Source of the DNA: Echinometra lucunter
Lineage: Eukaryota > Echinodermata > Echinoidea > Camarodonta > Echinometridae
Reading direction: 5' to 3'
Assembly: GCA_029962745.1 (NCBI GenBank)
Contig: CM057158.1
Location: forward strand, 5,760,602 to 5,824,601
DNA: 64,000 nucleotides
Shown here: in pieces, positions 27,101-39,100 of the stretch
How positions within the stretch are numbered: position 1 is the first letter of the stretch
Layout: each line of letters opens with the position of its first letter
Position numbers and translations under genes: made by a program
Notes under the pieces: model-generated
What the model saw: only the letters and a program-made list of their open reading frames with translations
The model's database searches: none
Told to the model about the DNA's origin: nothing

Positions 27101-27671
27101 CACCATATGATATTAAAGAAAATTCTTTAAAACAAAAGGTTTTGTATTCTCCTATCATGTGATTTTTCATTTTATTCTTCATGGAAAACCTGGAAATAAT
27201 CAAAATAAAAGCTTTACACGACTCGTTGAACTGAAACTCTTCTTTACACAGATGAAAACAAATTTGATAGATGCTGTAATTCTAATCACACAATAAATAT
27301 GTCATTCACCACACTGACTTAACAATTGTTTTGTTATGTGATTTGCCTTTCTACCAATTCCTAATGAAACAGCACACACCGTGTTCAACGATTTGTTGAA
27401 CTCATAATGCATAGTTTTTGTCTATTCTAATTTCACAATCAATCGAGTATTTCAGAGCCATAAAAAGATACCTGAAACATAAGTTCCAATGTTTTTTTTA
27501 CTCGGTTAACATTGTATAAGATTACAATTTTGTTAAAATATGAGATGCTCCGTACAAGACGTAAAATATTCTACAAAGTCAAGAGAAAAGATATCACTGA
27601 GTAGCGTGTATAAACTAGAGTTGTTAGCACACACTGGCATGGACTATTATGAAAAATTGCCTCTGCGAGAG

Positions 27672-27707
<36 letters not shown>

Positions 27708-30700
27708 AGAGAGTAGTAAATCCATAATATGATGTGTCGCATTAAAAGATGAACATATTCATATCTTACCAGAACAGTCAGGACCGAAATAGCCATTAGG
27801 GCAGGCACACGTGCAGTTGTTTCTGTTCATGGTACCCGCAATGCAGACTTGTCGACATTTCTGGGTGAAAAGAGAAAAAAAAAAAAAACAGTTTATACGA
27901 AGAAATTATGATTCCTTAGTATAAATATGACTTAGAATTGAATGAACAGCCATTGTTGTCACAGTGTTGATACTAGATGTGATGCAACGGGGGTAATCGT
28001 GTATCTTTAATATATACATATCAATGTATAAGTACAAGCCGAATAATCATTCCATTATTACTTCAATGCCCTATACTATAAAGCTCATGTCAATTATGTA
28101 TTTTGGTTTTCGATTGATCATCTAGAATTGATATTCCACCAGTTTTATTCAAAAATATGTATGCACGAAGGGGGAATTTTAAAGATCCGTCTAGTGTTTA
28201 ACTGGGCCCAATGAAAAATGCCTTTCAGTTTGCTTTCTTATAACTCTATATATTCCGGTACAAGAGGCATTGAAAAACGTCAATCCGACAGCATAGAGAG
28301 TTCATGCAAGAAATATCACGATGATTAGAATAATACATGGCATGCTCCTGCTCAATCAAAACAATGTACACAATCTCTGATAATGCAAAGTTTCATACAT
28401 ATATCTATCAATACATCCGCTACCGTGAAACTGCCAATCGCGTGTGTACTCCTAACGAAATTATTCCATCGGGGTTCGGTTCCTTATAAACTTGTCATTA
28501 ATACAATCATTGAATAACCGCAATTAGTCACAAAGAATGAAATAAAATACATCAACTCGTACGTGTGTGTATCATTATTGACAATAAGCTTGCTAATGCC
28601 CCTCAATAAGAATGTGATTTACTGCGACCCCACTGTTCCATATTTGTCATTTGATAAAAGAACATTGCGGAAATGAAGCTCTGTTAAAGCTTACTTGGGG
28701 TATTATAGATGCTAAGGGTTGAGTTGTATTATTTCATTCGTAAACTGAATTGTAGCAACCGGATGAATCATCAATTAAATTGCAATGCTATTCCTTGGGG
28801 CCACTCTGATGTGGTCTATATGTCGAGCTGTCGAAAACTGGACATAGGCAATCGTTTCGTTTATCACTTAACCTGTTGTGGTAAAGTAATTTCAATGAAA
28901 TCTTTACTCATCTGTGAAAAGTTTTAAAGCCAGCCTCAGTGATGGATCTAAGGGGTGTCGCGGGGGCACGCACCCCTCCTTATTTTTGTCCATTTAAGTG
29001 GAATCGGCGCCATGTCAAAATAGAAGTCGTCATCACACAAGAAACTAGCGTCTTCTCGCAACAATGGTGCCGCGGCCTCACTGATACGCATGCGCCGCTC
29101 GACCCCTGGTCCCCCACTATTTTCAAGTTTCATTTCAAATTCAAAGTTTATTTCGCATCTCTATAAATTACAACAAACATTTTCGCATCTTGGATCAGCT
29201 AATAAACCTCCTCATACAACATGAGAAGTGGAATTTAGAGTACATTTCAGAGAATTAATATCTGTATAGTTTCACCTATGTTAAGTTTGAGGGAATATAC
29301 CAGGTGTTTTAAAAAGTATACGTGGAATTTAATTTGACACCTTGAAAGTTTACGCCTTACCGTTTCTCAGAATCATATTTTTAATCACATCCAGATTCGG
29401 TTTCAAATCAAGGTCCCATTCAAGCGCATTATTTCCAGAATCAGTTAAATTCTCGTTTCTGACAACTCGTTAGACTATAGATGCTCATTGGTTAATCAAA
29501 AGGGCATAGTTGTCTTGGGATAGTTTAATTAGAATGAATGTATTGGGACTCGAATGGAATGTTTTATTGTGATTAAAGAATGATACTTACCACTTGAGCT
29601 GAACCCCGGTACAGTTTCCTGTAAAGGAAGAGAATCGAGAANNNNNNNNNNNNNNNNNNNNNNNNNNNNNNNNNNNNNNNNNNNNNNNNNNNNNNNNNNN
29701 NNNNNNNNNNNNNNNNNNNNNNNNNNNNNNNNNNNNNNNNNNNNNNNNNNNNNNNNNNNNNNNNNNNNNNNNNNNNNNNNNNNNNNNNNNNNNNNNNNNN
29801 NNNNNNNNNNNNNNNNNNNNNNNNNNNNNNNNNNNNNNNNNNNNNNNNNNNNNNNNNNNNNNNNNNNNNNNNNNNNNNNNNNNNNNNNNNNNNNNNNNNN
29901 NNNNNNNNNNNNNNNNNNNNNNNNNNNNNNNNNNNNNNNNNNNNNNNNNNNNNNNNNNNNNNNNNNNNNNNNNNNNNNNNNNNNNNNNNNNNNNNNNNNN
30001 NNNNNNNNNNNNNNNNNNNNNNNNNNNNNNNNNNNNNNNNNNNNNNNNNNNNNNNNNNNNNNNNNNNNNNNNNNNNNNNNNNNNNNNNNNNNNNNNNNNN
30101 NNNNNNNNNNNNNNNNNNNNNNNNNNNNNNNNNNNNNNNNNAACGAGACTTAACACAGGCAGCGTAGTCATGTAAAGTATGAATATTCTTGATGTCGTGA
30201 CATTAGAGGTATATAATCATCAAAGTAAGTATGAAGTACCTTGGTGATATAAATATTATAATATCAGCATTTTGTTTAAAGGTCAATGTACTTACCACAT
30301 CTTGATGTACCGGGGGTCAGGTGGTGCTGTAGATGTGAAGAAAGAAAGAGGTGAAAACATGGGGATAGTATATAGAGTGATTATACATGAGGGGGATATA
30401 ATGAAGAAATAGAGAGAGGAGAAAGAGAGAGAGGGAGAGAGAGAAAGAGGGGAGGGAAACAGAAGGGAGGGGGAGATGGATAGAGAACAAAAATTAGGAA
30501 ATGTCGTTTAAAGGGAAAATCCACCCCAGAAGTTTCACTGTTTTAATAAAAGGAGTTAAATTTGAACAGCATTTTAAAAAAGAAATGAGCAAGATCGGTC
30601 AAAGAATAAGAAAATTGCACCCATTTACTTTTTTTTAGTAAATTACTATCGGACTCTGCAAATTGACAACACTGATGACATCATATGCGAGCAGCTCTCC

Positions 30701-33700
30701 ATTCACTTTGTTCCTGAAATTTCAAACATTTTCTCAATTTTCTTGGAAGTTACACATTTTCTAGCCCCTATAGTCAATGTATATTCAGAAGAATTGCTTT
30801 TTATATAACATACTTTGACTATGGGGTGAGAAAAGTGTAACCTCCAAGATAATTGAGAAAATGTGAAATTTCATGTACAAATTGAATGGAGAGCTGCTCA
30901 CATATGATGTCATCGGTGTTGCCAATTTGCAGAGCCGAGAGTAATATACTAGAAAATGTAAATGAGTGTAATTTTCTTATTCTTTGACTGATTTTGCTCA
31001 TTTCTTTTTTTTAATGCTGTTCAAATTTAACTCCTTTTATTAAAAACAGTGAAACTTATGGGGTGGACTTTACCTTTAAGGAATACCGAATGTACTTGAA
31101 GTTCCGTTTATACACCTGTGTAAGCATGATCGACGTTGTTTTACCAATAGCCTATCATGGATATGATTTAACAACATTTTGAATTATGACGAAAGATAAA
31201 GGACAAAGTTGCAATAATCATTCTCTTCCACATTCAGTCTGCATCGCTCACTGGAAAATGAATGAAAGAATTTTGTACTTCAAGAGTTCTTTTGATCGTT
31301 AAAAAAATGAATAGTCACGCAATCATCAGTATTTTTATCGAATGTAAACGGTACGCGCCAAAAATGTGACAGAAAATGAGTCCTTGGTTATTCATTGCAG
31401 TCCACTTGAAGAGTTATTTCAGTCGTTAACATTATCTCCAGCCTGGGGTATATATTTGCACCCAGGAATGCCTTGTCGATTCGTCAGTAAAGAAAGAGAA
31501 AGTGACATTAAACATTACAACAAACACTCCAAGCAATGTTTTAGATATTGAAAAAGGCCACCAATCAACATTGTTTTTTAGATCTCCTTGCTGAAAAGGC
31601 GTATTCTTCAGCAAAATGCCCACAGATGACTTTTAACATTTTTTTACTGAAATAGCTCTTCCACCAGATATCAAGCTTATAGCCCGTTGAATGCTATGCC
31701 GGGCTGGGGTCTGTGGAAAACGCGTGTTATACTCAAATCAAAGTGTGCCTAACGGTGCTTAATTTTCAAGAACCCCAAAAGGTCCTTGTACAACCTACAA
31801 TGATTCTAAAGATCCCTTTAGAACCCTTTAGAGATCCTTTATAATAGGCTAGTTAATGGTCTCAGAGAACATCTAAAGGTTCAAAAATGTGGGACAAGAA
31901 AAGGTTCTAATCAGCACCATTTTTTCCTAGGCATGCCTAGAGTAAGTAATTTCTCAGGGATATGGCCTATGAAGTCGGGGGGGGGGGACAGGGAGAGCAG
32001 TTGCCCCCCCCCCCCAAAAAAAAAAAAAAAAAAAAAAAATTCAAGCCTTAATTTTTTGTTGACAATTTTCAAATCCACCCAAACGATCCTTCAGTTTAAC
32101 TAATTTTGAAAATCCAAAAACGCCTCGTGACCAGCTAGGTCGCTTTGCTCCCTCGATTGCGTATTCTCGAACATTTTATGTATTCTTGCCCCTCCCCCCC
32201 CCAAAAAAAAAAAAAAAAAAAATCTACGTACGGCCTTGCTTAGGGGGCGTAACGTCTACAACTAATTTCTGTTCATCCACTGAATAATATCTGACGATCT
32301 TCCACTTATTATCAATTACATAATCGCTCTTAGTGTACGAGACGGTGAAATGTTATGTGCGAGAAAATGACTCTTCAATTTAGCTTGTCCTTCCAGGGGT
32401 CAATGTATTGCACTGGCCGACCAAACAAAAGGTCCTATCAAACTCAACAACCCAGTCCAAGTTTCCGAAAGGAAATGCCTGACAACTTCTTGAACCATCC
32501 TTAATTAACCACCGTCATTTTTCTTCTTTCTTTGTGCGATTGCCCGACGGCTGTGAACATTCTGTCACTCTCACTGTATACCGACGGACAAAATCTCCCA
32601 TCAAATTAAGTATGGAGGGAAGAAGGGACAAATTGTAAAGGAACTTAATTAGGACGGGATATAAGAGACAGGAAGCAATGGGGAAGATTCGTTATTGGGA
32701 GCTTCCGACAAAACCTGGTGTGTTGTGTCTTGTGCAGGCATATGACGTTCTATCACAAAGTACAGTCTAAAATTCTATTTTAGCAACGCTTGTAGTCAGT
32801 AAATTGTATTCTGGCCCCTTCGAACGTGTGACAGCACACACACCTTGAACTATGTGGATTTATCACGTTTAAGCACTGATCCTCGGATAATGGGATGGAT
32901 TCGGAACTTTGTCGGATTAGGATACCATTGTATTTTGATGATGGGTGGGGCCAGGAATGTACACCTGATGTCTAGGCCTACTGTCTCTTTTTTCAGTGTG
33001 GTAAAAGTTTCAGTTCTGGATGCACAATGAAATAAGGTTTGTATGACTTTTTAGTTTTGTTTGCTGCTATTAGAACCCCACTTTCAATCTAACAAGTGAA
33101 AACACCCTTGGCGGTCTCGCCTTCATATGCAAATCGTCATGGCAGCCATTCTAGTTGGGGCACATGAGGGATGCTACCCTCTGATATGAGTCCCATAGAC
33201 CTTTTGGCGGCATGTAAAAAAAATGAAAATGAGGGTATAATGATATCAATCAATTAACCCCAAATGATCTTTGACCTTAACTTGGTGACCTGAAATTTGT
33301 TCCACATGATCTATGACACTGATAACCCTTGTCATGCTTGTGAAGAAGTTTTATGGAATTCGAACAAATACTACTTAACCTTCACTTAAGTTTTTGAAAA
33401 CATAATTCAAGTTAACTGACCTCAAATGACATTTGAACTTGACTTGTGACCTGAAATTTGTTCCACCTGATCTGTGATGCTCGATAAGCCTTGTGTACAA
33501 GTTTCATGAAACTGAACATACACTTTTGGGAAAGAGAATATTTCTTGAAATGTTGACGTTGCAACGTCGCCGTCGGAAAAGCGGCGCCTACATCTGGCTC
33601 TTGCTACGCAGGCGAGACCAAAATAAACTCGTACGTAGCAGAGTCTTAAAAATAACGTAAGTTTTTAATTTACAAAAAAAAGATTTCTATGTTTCTACTA

Positions 33701-36104
33701 GGCGGTCAACGAGCGGTCAACGAGACCAACTATCCATGAGACTGACAGTCCACAAGACCGACGGGGAAGATGTCCTGGGGAGCGTTTCATTAAGTGTCTT
33801 GTCAGTGATTTTTTACTGATAACTGTTATAAGCTACTGAAATCCTTCATCTGATGGCTGAAAACAAATTTGTCAGTAAAAATCACTGATAAGACACTTCA
33901 TGAAACGCTTCCCAGGGAGACAGACATTGTAAATTGGAGAATTTGATATAGTTTAAACAGGCTGTTGATAAATGACGGATTTCCTTCCGCGATTTAATTC
34001 ATTGATATTATAATAATAGATTGAATAGAAGTGAAACGTACTGCAGACTTTGCACATCTTAGGGCAGTTCCGTGGGATTTGAGGGTGCAGTGCACAGGTC
34101 CAGTACCCCGGCCAGCCAGGGGACTTCCCGCAGAGTGGGTGCTTGTCTTCGCAGTATTCTATCAGAAAAAAAACAACAACAAATACAAAAAACCAGTTAT
34201 ATCTCACAAATGGTTTTTAAAATGCAAATAGTTGAACAAACTCGACGGCAAATGATATAAAACGAATGAAAGATAGCATCATTAGACTAGTATAAGAATG
34301 ATCATTTCAAAGTGTAGTATGATCATTGACAGAGAGCATATAAGACTTCACGGAGTTCCCCAGAATTCATTTAAAACATTTATGGTAGCCTCTCGGGCTG
34401 CAGACCTATTCAAAGTTGTCATGATTTTGCCACAGTTTTGAAAACAGGGAGTTGGGTGACCAGTGGGCGGTCGCGGTTACAGCTTCACTGTATTGTAGAA
34501 CACCTCTGAGTTACTACGCCTATTTACAGCTCCGGGTATTAGAGATCACAGACTATTAACCCCGCATTTTCGAGAAAGAAAAAAAAAAAAACTTTGGGGG
34601 TAAAATCAAAGGAAGAAATTTTGGAGAAGAAAACAAAAATCTGTTCAAAAATATAATCGGCCTTCATGGTTTCGGTGGAAATCTGACCTGCAACAACTCA
34701 AAAGCTGTCATCATCGTGATTTAATCTTGCCCAATCACAAAACTGAAGGTGGTGACAGAAAATAGAATGTTACCAATCTCCCATCAAGCAACAAAAGCAT
34801 GAAATTGAGATATAAAGCATAACATCAAACACCATCTTATTCATAGTTCTAAGAGGTGTCACAGAACACTGTTCTCATTTAATCTTCGCTTTCATATGAG
34901 TAGGAAGAAAATAACAGCCTAGATGATTTTAATGTAATACTATTGTTATTCGATTTTAAAATCAAAATCAAAACTTGTTGCGGTTCACCCTCTTGCATCT
35001 TATTTCGTCCTTAATGAATAATGATATCACATTGTAGGAGTGGTATGCTGGTCTGGGGAATTCCAAACCGTTATAGTTACCATCTGTATTCAGTTTTCAT
35101 CTAATATTGTCATCATACTCATGTGGGCCTTTTGTTTTGGAAAGTTCCAAGGGCAATTCATCAGGTTTCTTTGAAAATACTTCATGAATGATCACTCTCT
35201 CACTATTGAAAAATTGTTTGAATTTTTGTACATTTATGAAAAGGGCATATAGGATTTACTTTTCTTGAAAAAGGGTTATTTTCATAGGCATTGTTCCTCC
35301 TACACTGTATCAAAACTAGATTTGACAAGGTAATGAGGTGGTTATTAGATTTGAATAACGATAACTGAATCAAAACTTGTAGTTCACCAACTTTCATCTA
35401 ATTCTCGCCCACGAGAATAAGTAGGGAGAATTGCTTTTAGTGCAGTCATGCATGAAATTATCTCGCGTAGGAATGGAATGCTGTCTAGGGGAATTCTAGA
35501 TGTCGGTTCATCTGCATTCAATTTACGTCACAATATGATATTAAAGAAAATTCTTTTAAACCAAAAAAGGTTTTGTATTCTCCTATTGTGTGATTTTTCA
35601 TTTTATTCTTCATGGAAAACCTGGAAATAATCAAAATAAAAGCTTTTACAACGAATTCGTTTGAGCTGAAAACTCTTCTTTACACAAGATGAAACAAATT
35701 TGATAGATGCTGTAATTCTAATCACACAGTAAATATGTCATTCACCACACTGACTTAACAATGTGTTTTGTTATGTGATTTGCTTTCTACCATTCCTAAT
35801 GAAACAGCACACCGTGTTCAACGAATTTGTTTGAACTCATAATGCATAGTTTTTGTCTATTCTAATTCACAATCAATCGAGTTTTTCAGAGCCATAAAAA
35901 GATACCTAAAACATAAGTTTCCAATGTTTTTTTTACTCGGTTAACATGATTATAAGATTACAATTTTGTTAAAATATGAGATGCTCCGTACAAGACGTAA
36001 AATATTCTACAAAGTCATGATAAAAGATATCACTGAGTAGCGTGTATAAACTAGAGTTGTTAGCACACATTGGCATGGACTATTATGAAAAATTGCCTCT
36101 GCGG

Positions 36105-36146
<42 letters not shown>

Positions 36147-39100
36147 AGAGAGTAGTAAATCCATAATATGATGTGTCGCATTAAAAGATGAACATATTCA
36201 TATCTTACCAGAACAGTCAGGACCGAAATAGCCATTAGGGCAGGCACACGTGCAGTTGTTTCTGTTCATGGTACCCCCGCAATGGCAGACTTGTCGACAT
36301 TCTGTGGGTGAAAAGAAAAAAAAAACCAGTTTATACGAAGAAATTATGATTTCCTTAGTATAAATATGACTTAGAATTGAATGACAGCCATTTGTTGTCA
36401 CAGTTTGATACTAGATATGATGCAACGCTGGGAGTAATCGTGTATCTTTAATATATACATATCAATGTCATAAGTACAAGCCGAATAATCATTCCCATTA
36501 TTACTTCAAATGCCCTATACTATAAAGCTCATGTCAATTATGTATTTTTGGTTTTCGATTGACCATCTAGAATTGATATTCCACCCAGTTTTATTCAAAA
36601 ATATGTATGCACGAAGGGGGAATTTTTAAAGATCCGTCCGTAGCGTTAACTGGGCCCAATGAAAAATGCCTTTCAGTTTGCTTTCTTATAATTCTATATA
36701 TTCCAGTACAAGAGGCATTGAAAAACGTCAATTCGACAGCATAGAGAGTTCATGCAAGAAATATCACGATAATTAGAATAATACATGGCATGCTCCTGCT
36801 CAATCAAAACAATGTACACAATCTCTGATAATGCAAAGTTTCATACATATATCTATCAATACATCTCGCTACCGTGAAACTGCCAATCGCGTGTGTACTC
36901 CTAACGAAATTATTCCATCGGGGTTCGGTTCCTTATGAACTTGTCATTAATACAATCATGAAATAACCGCAATTAGTCACAAAGAATGAAATAAAATACA
37001 TCAACTCGTACGTGTGTGTATCATTATCTGACAATAAGCTTACTAATGCCCTCAATAAGAATGTGATTTACTGCGACCCCACTGTTCCATATTTTGTCAT
37101 TTGATAAAAGAACATTGCGGAAATGAAGCTCTGTTAAAGCTTACTTGGGGTATTATAGACTGCTAAGGGTTGTTGTATTATTTCATTCGTAAACTGAATT
37201 GTAGCAACCGGATGAATCATCAATTAAATTGCAATGCTATTCCTTGGGGCCACTCTGATGTGTGTCTATATGTCGAGCTGTCGAAACCTGCCAGTGGACA
37301 TAGGCAATCGTTTCGTTTATCACTTAACCTGTTGTGGTAAAGTAATTTCAAGGAAATCTTTACTCATCTTGTGAAAGTTTTAAAGCCAGCCTCAGTGGTG
37401 GATCTAAGGGGTGTCGCGGGGGCACGCACCCCTCCTTATTTTTGTCCATTTTAAGTGGAATCGGCGCCATGTCAAAATAGAACTTCGTCATCACACAAGA
37501 AACTAGCGTCTTCTCGCAACAATGGTGCCGCGGCCTCACTGATATGCATGCGCCGCTCGACCCCTGGTCCCCCACTATTTTCAAGTTTCAGTTCAAATTC
37601 AAAGTTTATTTCGCATCTCTATAAATTACAACAAAAATTTTCGCATCTTGGATCAGCTAATAAACCTCCTCATACAACATGAGAAGTGGAATTTAGAGTA
37701 TATTTTCAGAAATTAATATCCGTATAGTTTCACCTATGTTAAGTTTGAGGGAATATACCAGGTGTTTTAAAAAGTATACGTGGAATTTCCAATTTGACAC
37801 CTTGAAAGTTTACGCCTTACCGTTTCTCAGAATCATATTTTTAATCACATCCAGATTCGGTTTCAAATCAAGGTCCCATTCAAGCGCATTATTTCCAAGA
37901 ATCGATTAAATTCTCGTTTCTGACAACTCGTTAGACTATAGATGCTCATTGGTTAATCAAAAGGGCATTAGTGTCTTGGGATATGTTTAATTAGAATGAA
38001 TGTATTGGGCCTCGAATGGAATGTTTTATTGTGATTAAAGAATGATACTTACCACATTGAGCTGAAACCCCGGTACAGTTTCCTGTAAAGGAAGAGAATC
38101 GAGAAAGTGAGATAAAAGATCGGTGGAATCAAACAGATATTTTGTCATGTTTATAGCAGGCAAATTAACATTGTCGTGATCATTAAACCTACAATAAATA
38201 TAACGTAACACAGGTGGTTATCATCCGTTATACCACATGGTAATTTGACAACAAACAGTATGTCTTGAGGAAAAACAATGAAGAGCGGGGCGCGCGTCGC
38301 TTGTTGCGGTGACACGGGTTAGGTCATCACTATCGAGAGGATACTGCATGGCATCATGGAATGGAAGAGGGCGTCGGTCTTACTCGATTAAGGAGGGTGG
38401 GGTGGAAATAACTTTCTCATTGTTCCTCTTCTATTTTTCTCTACCTTCCTTTAGCTTCACCCCATTTATTTTGTCATTCAGGTTACCACTTCCGTTCTAT
38501 TCTTCTGCTGCATCCATCGCCTTGGCCAAGGATTTGATTTACAAGCTTACAATTAAATTTCTTCGTCCTGCTTTTGTCCATTGGTTCTATTTTTCCTATG
38601 AAATGTCAGATACGAGAGATGGGGGGGGGGGGTGTCAATGACTGAGAACATAGGGCTACCTCATCTTCCTTCTGATGGAACCTAATCCTATCCTGCCCTT
38701 TTCATAAATTTGAGAAAACTGACTAAGTAGTTTGATGTTGATACCTATACGTGTCACTATAAGACTTTTTTATTATTCTTAATTCATATCATTTTCTTCC
38801 TCATCCGTGTTGTAAATGCTTGGTAAAAGTCACATTCCTGATATAAGCTGATGAGGGCGATATGTACCCCTTCCGGATCCTTGAGTGTACTTCGAATTCT
38901 CTGTATAGCTACACTGGCTCGAATGGAACAGACGAATTCTCGGTACAGAGTTTTATACATACAAATTTCCATGGTAACGGACACACTGAAGGTTAATATC
39001 GTAAAAAGGATTTACACCCGAGGGTTCGGCAATTCGACAGTCAATCTGTGCATGGTTCGTGTCTAGCAACACCCTACTGACTTGCAAAAAGTACAAAATG

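Larger units (their letters stand above)
21708..29641. repeat. 7.9-kb duplicated block, copy 1 (left of gap)
   Basis: From AACGAGACTTAACACAGGCA to GAGAATCGAGAA this block matches 30142-38105 base for base apart from scattered substitutions and many 1-2 base indels. It carries the 30-bp Pro-rich exon, the ShK exon, the EGF exon, the hinge exon and all introns, including MITEs and a (GA)n microsatellite at about 27664-27707. It runs straight into the N gap. Confidence 0.95.
30142..38105. repeat. 7.9-kb duplicated block, copy 2 (right of gap)
   Basis: Starts immediately after the gap with the bases that open copy 1, and ends with the bases that close copy 1 at the gap, so the gap lies exactly at the junction of the two copies. 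The (GA)n tract here is at about 36109-36146 and differs slightly in length. Confidence 0.95.

Noticed and set aside
29587..30171. A 194-codon minus-strand reading frame across the gap
   Set aside because: Almost all of it is N; only the short hinge exon at its end is real.
32845..33030. A frame with SRLSTDPRIMGWIRNF, like part of a reverse transcriptase
   Set aside because: The likeness stops after about 15 residues, the copy at 24430 does not preserve it, and no other RT motif is near.
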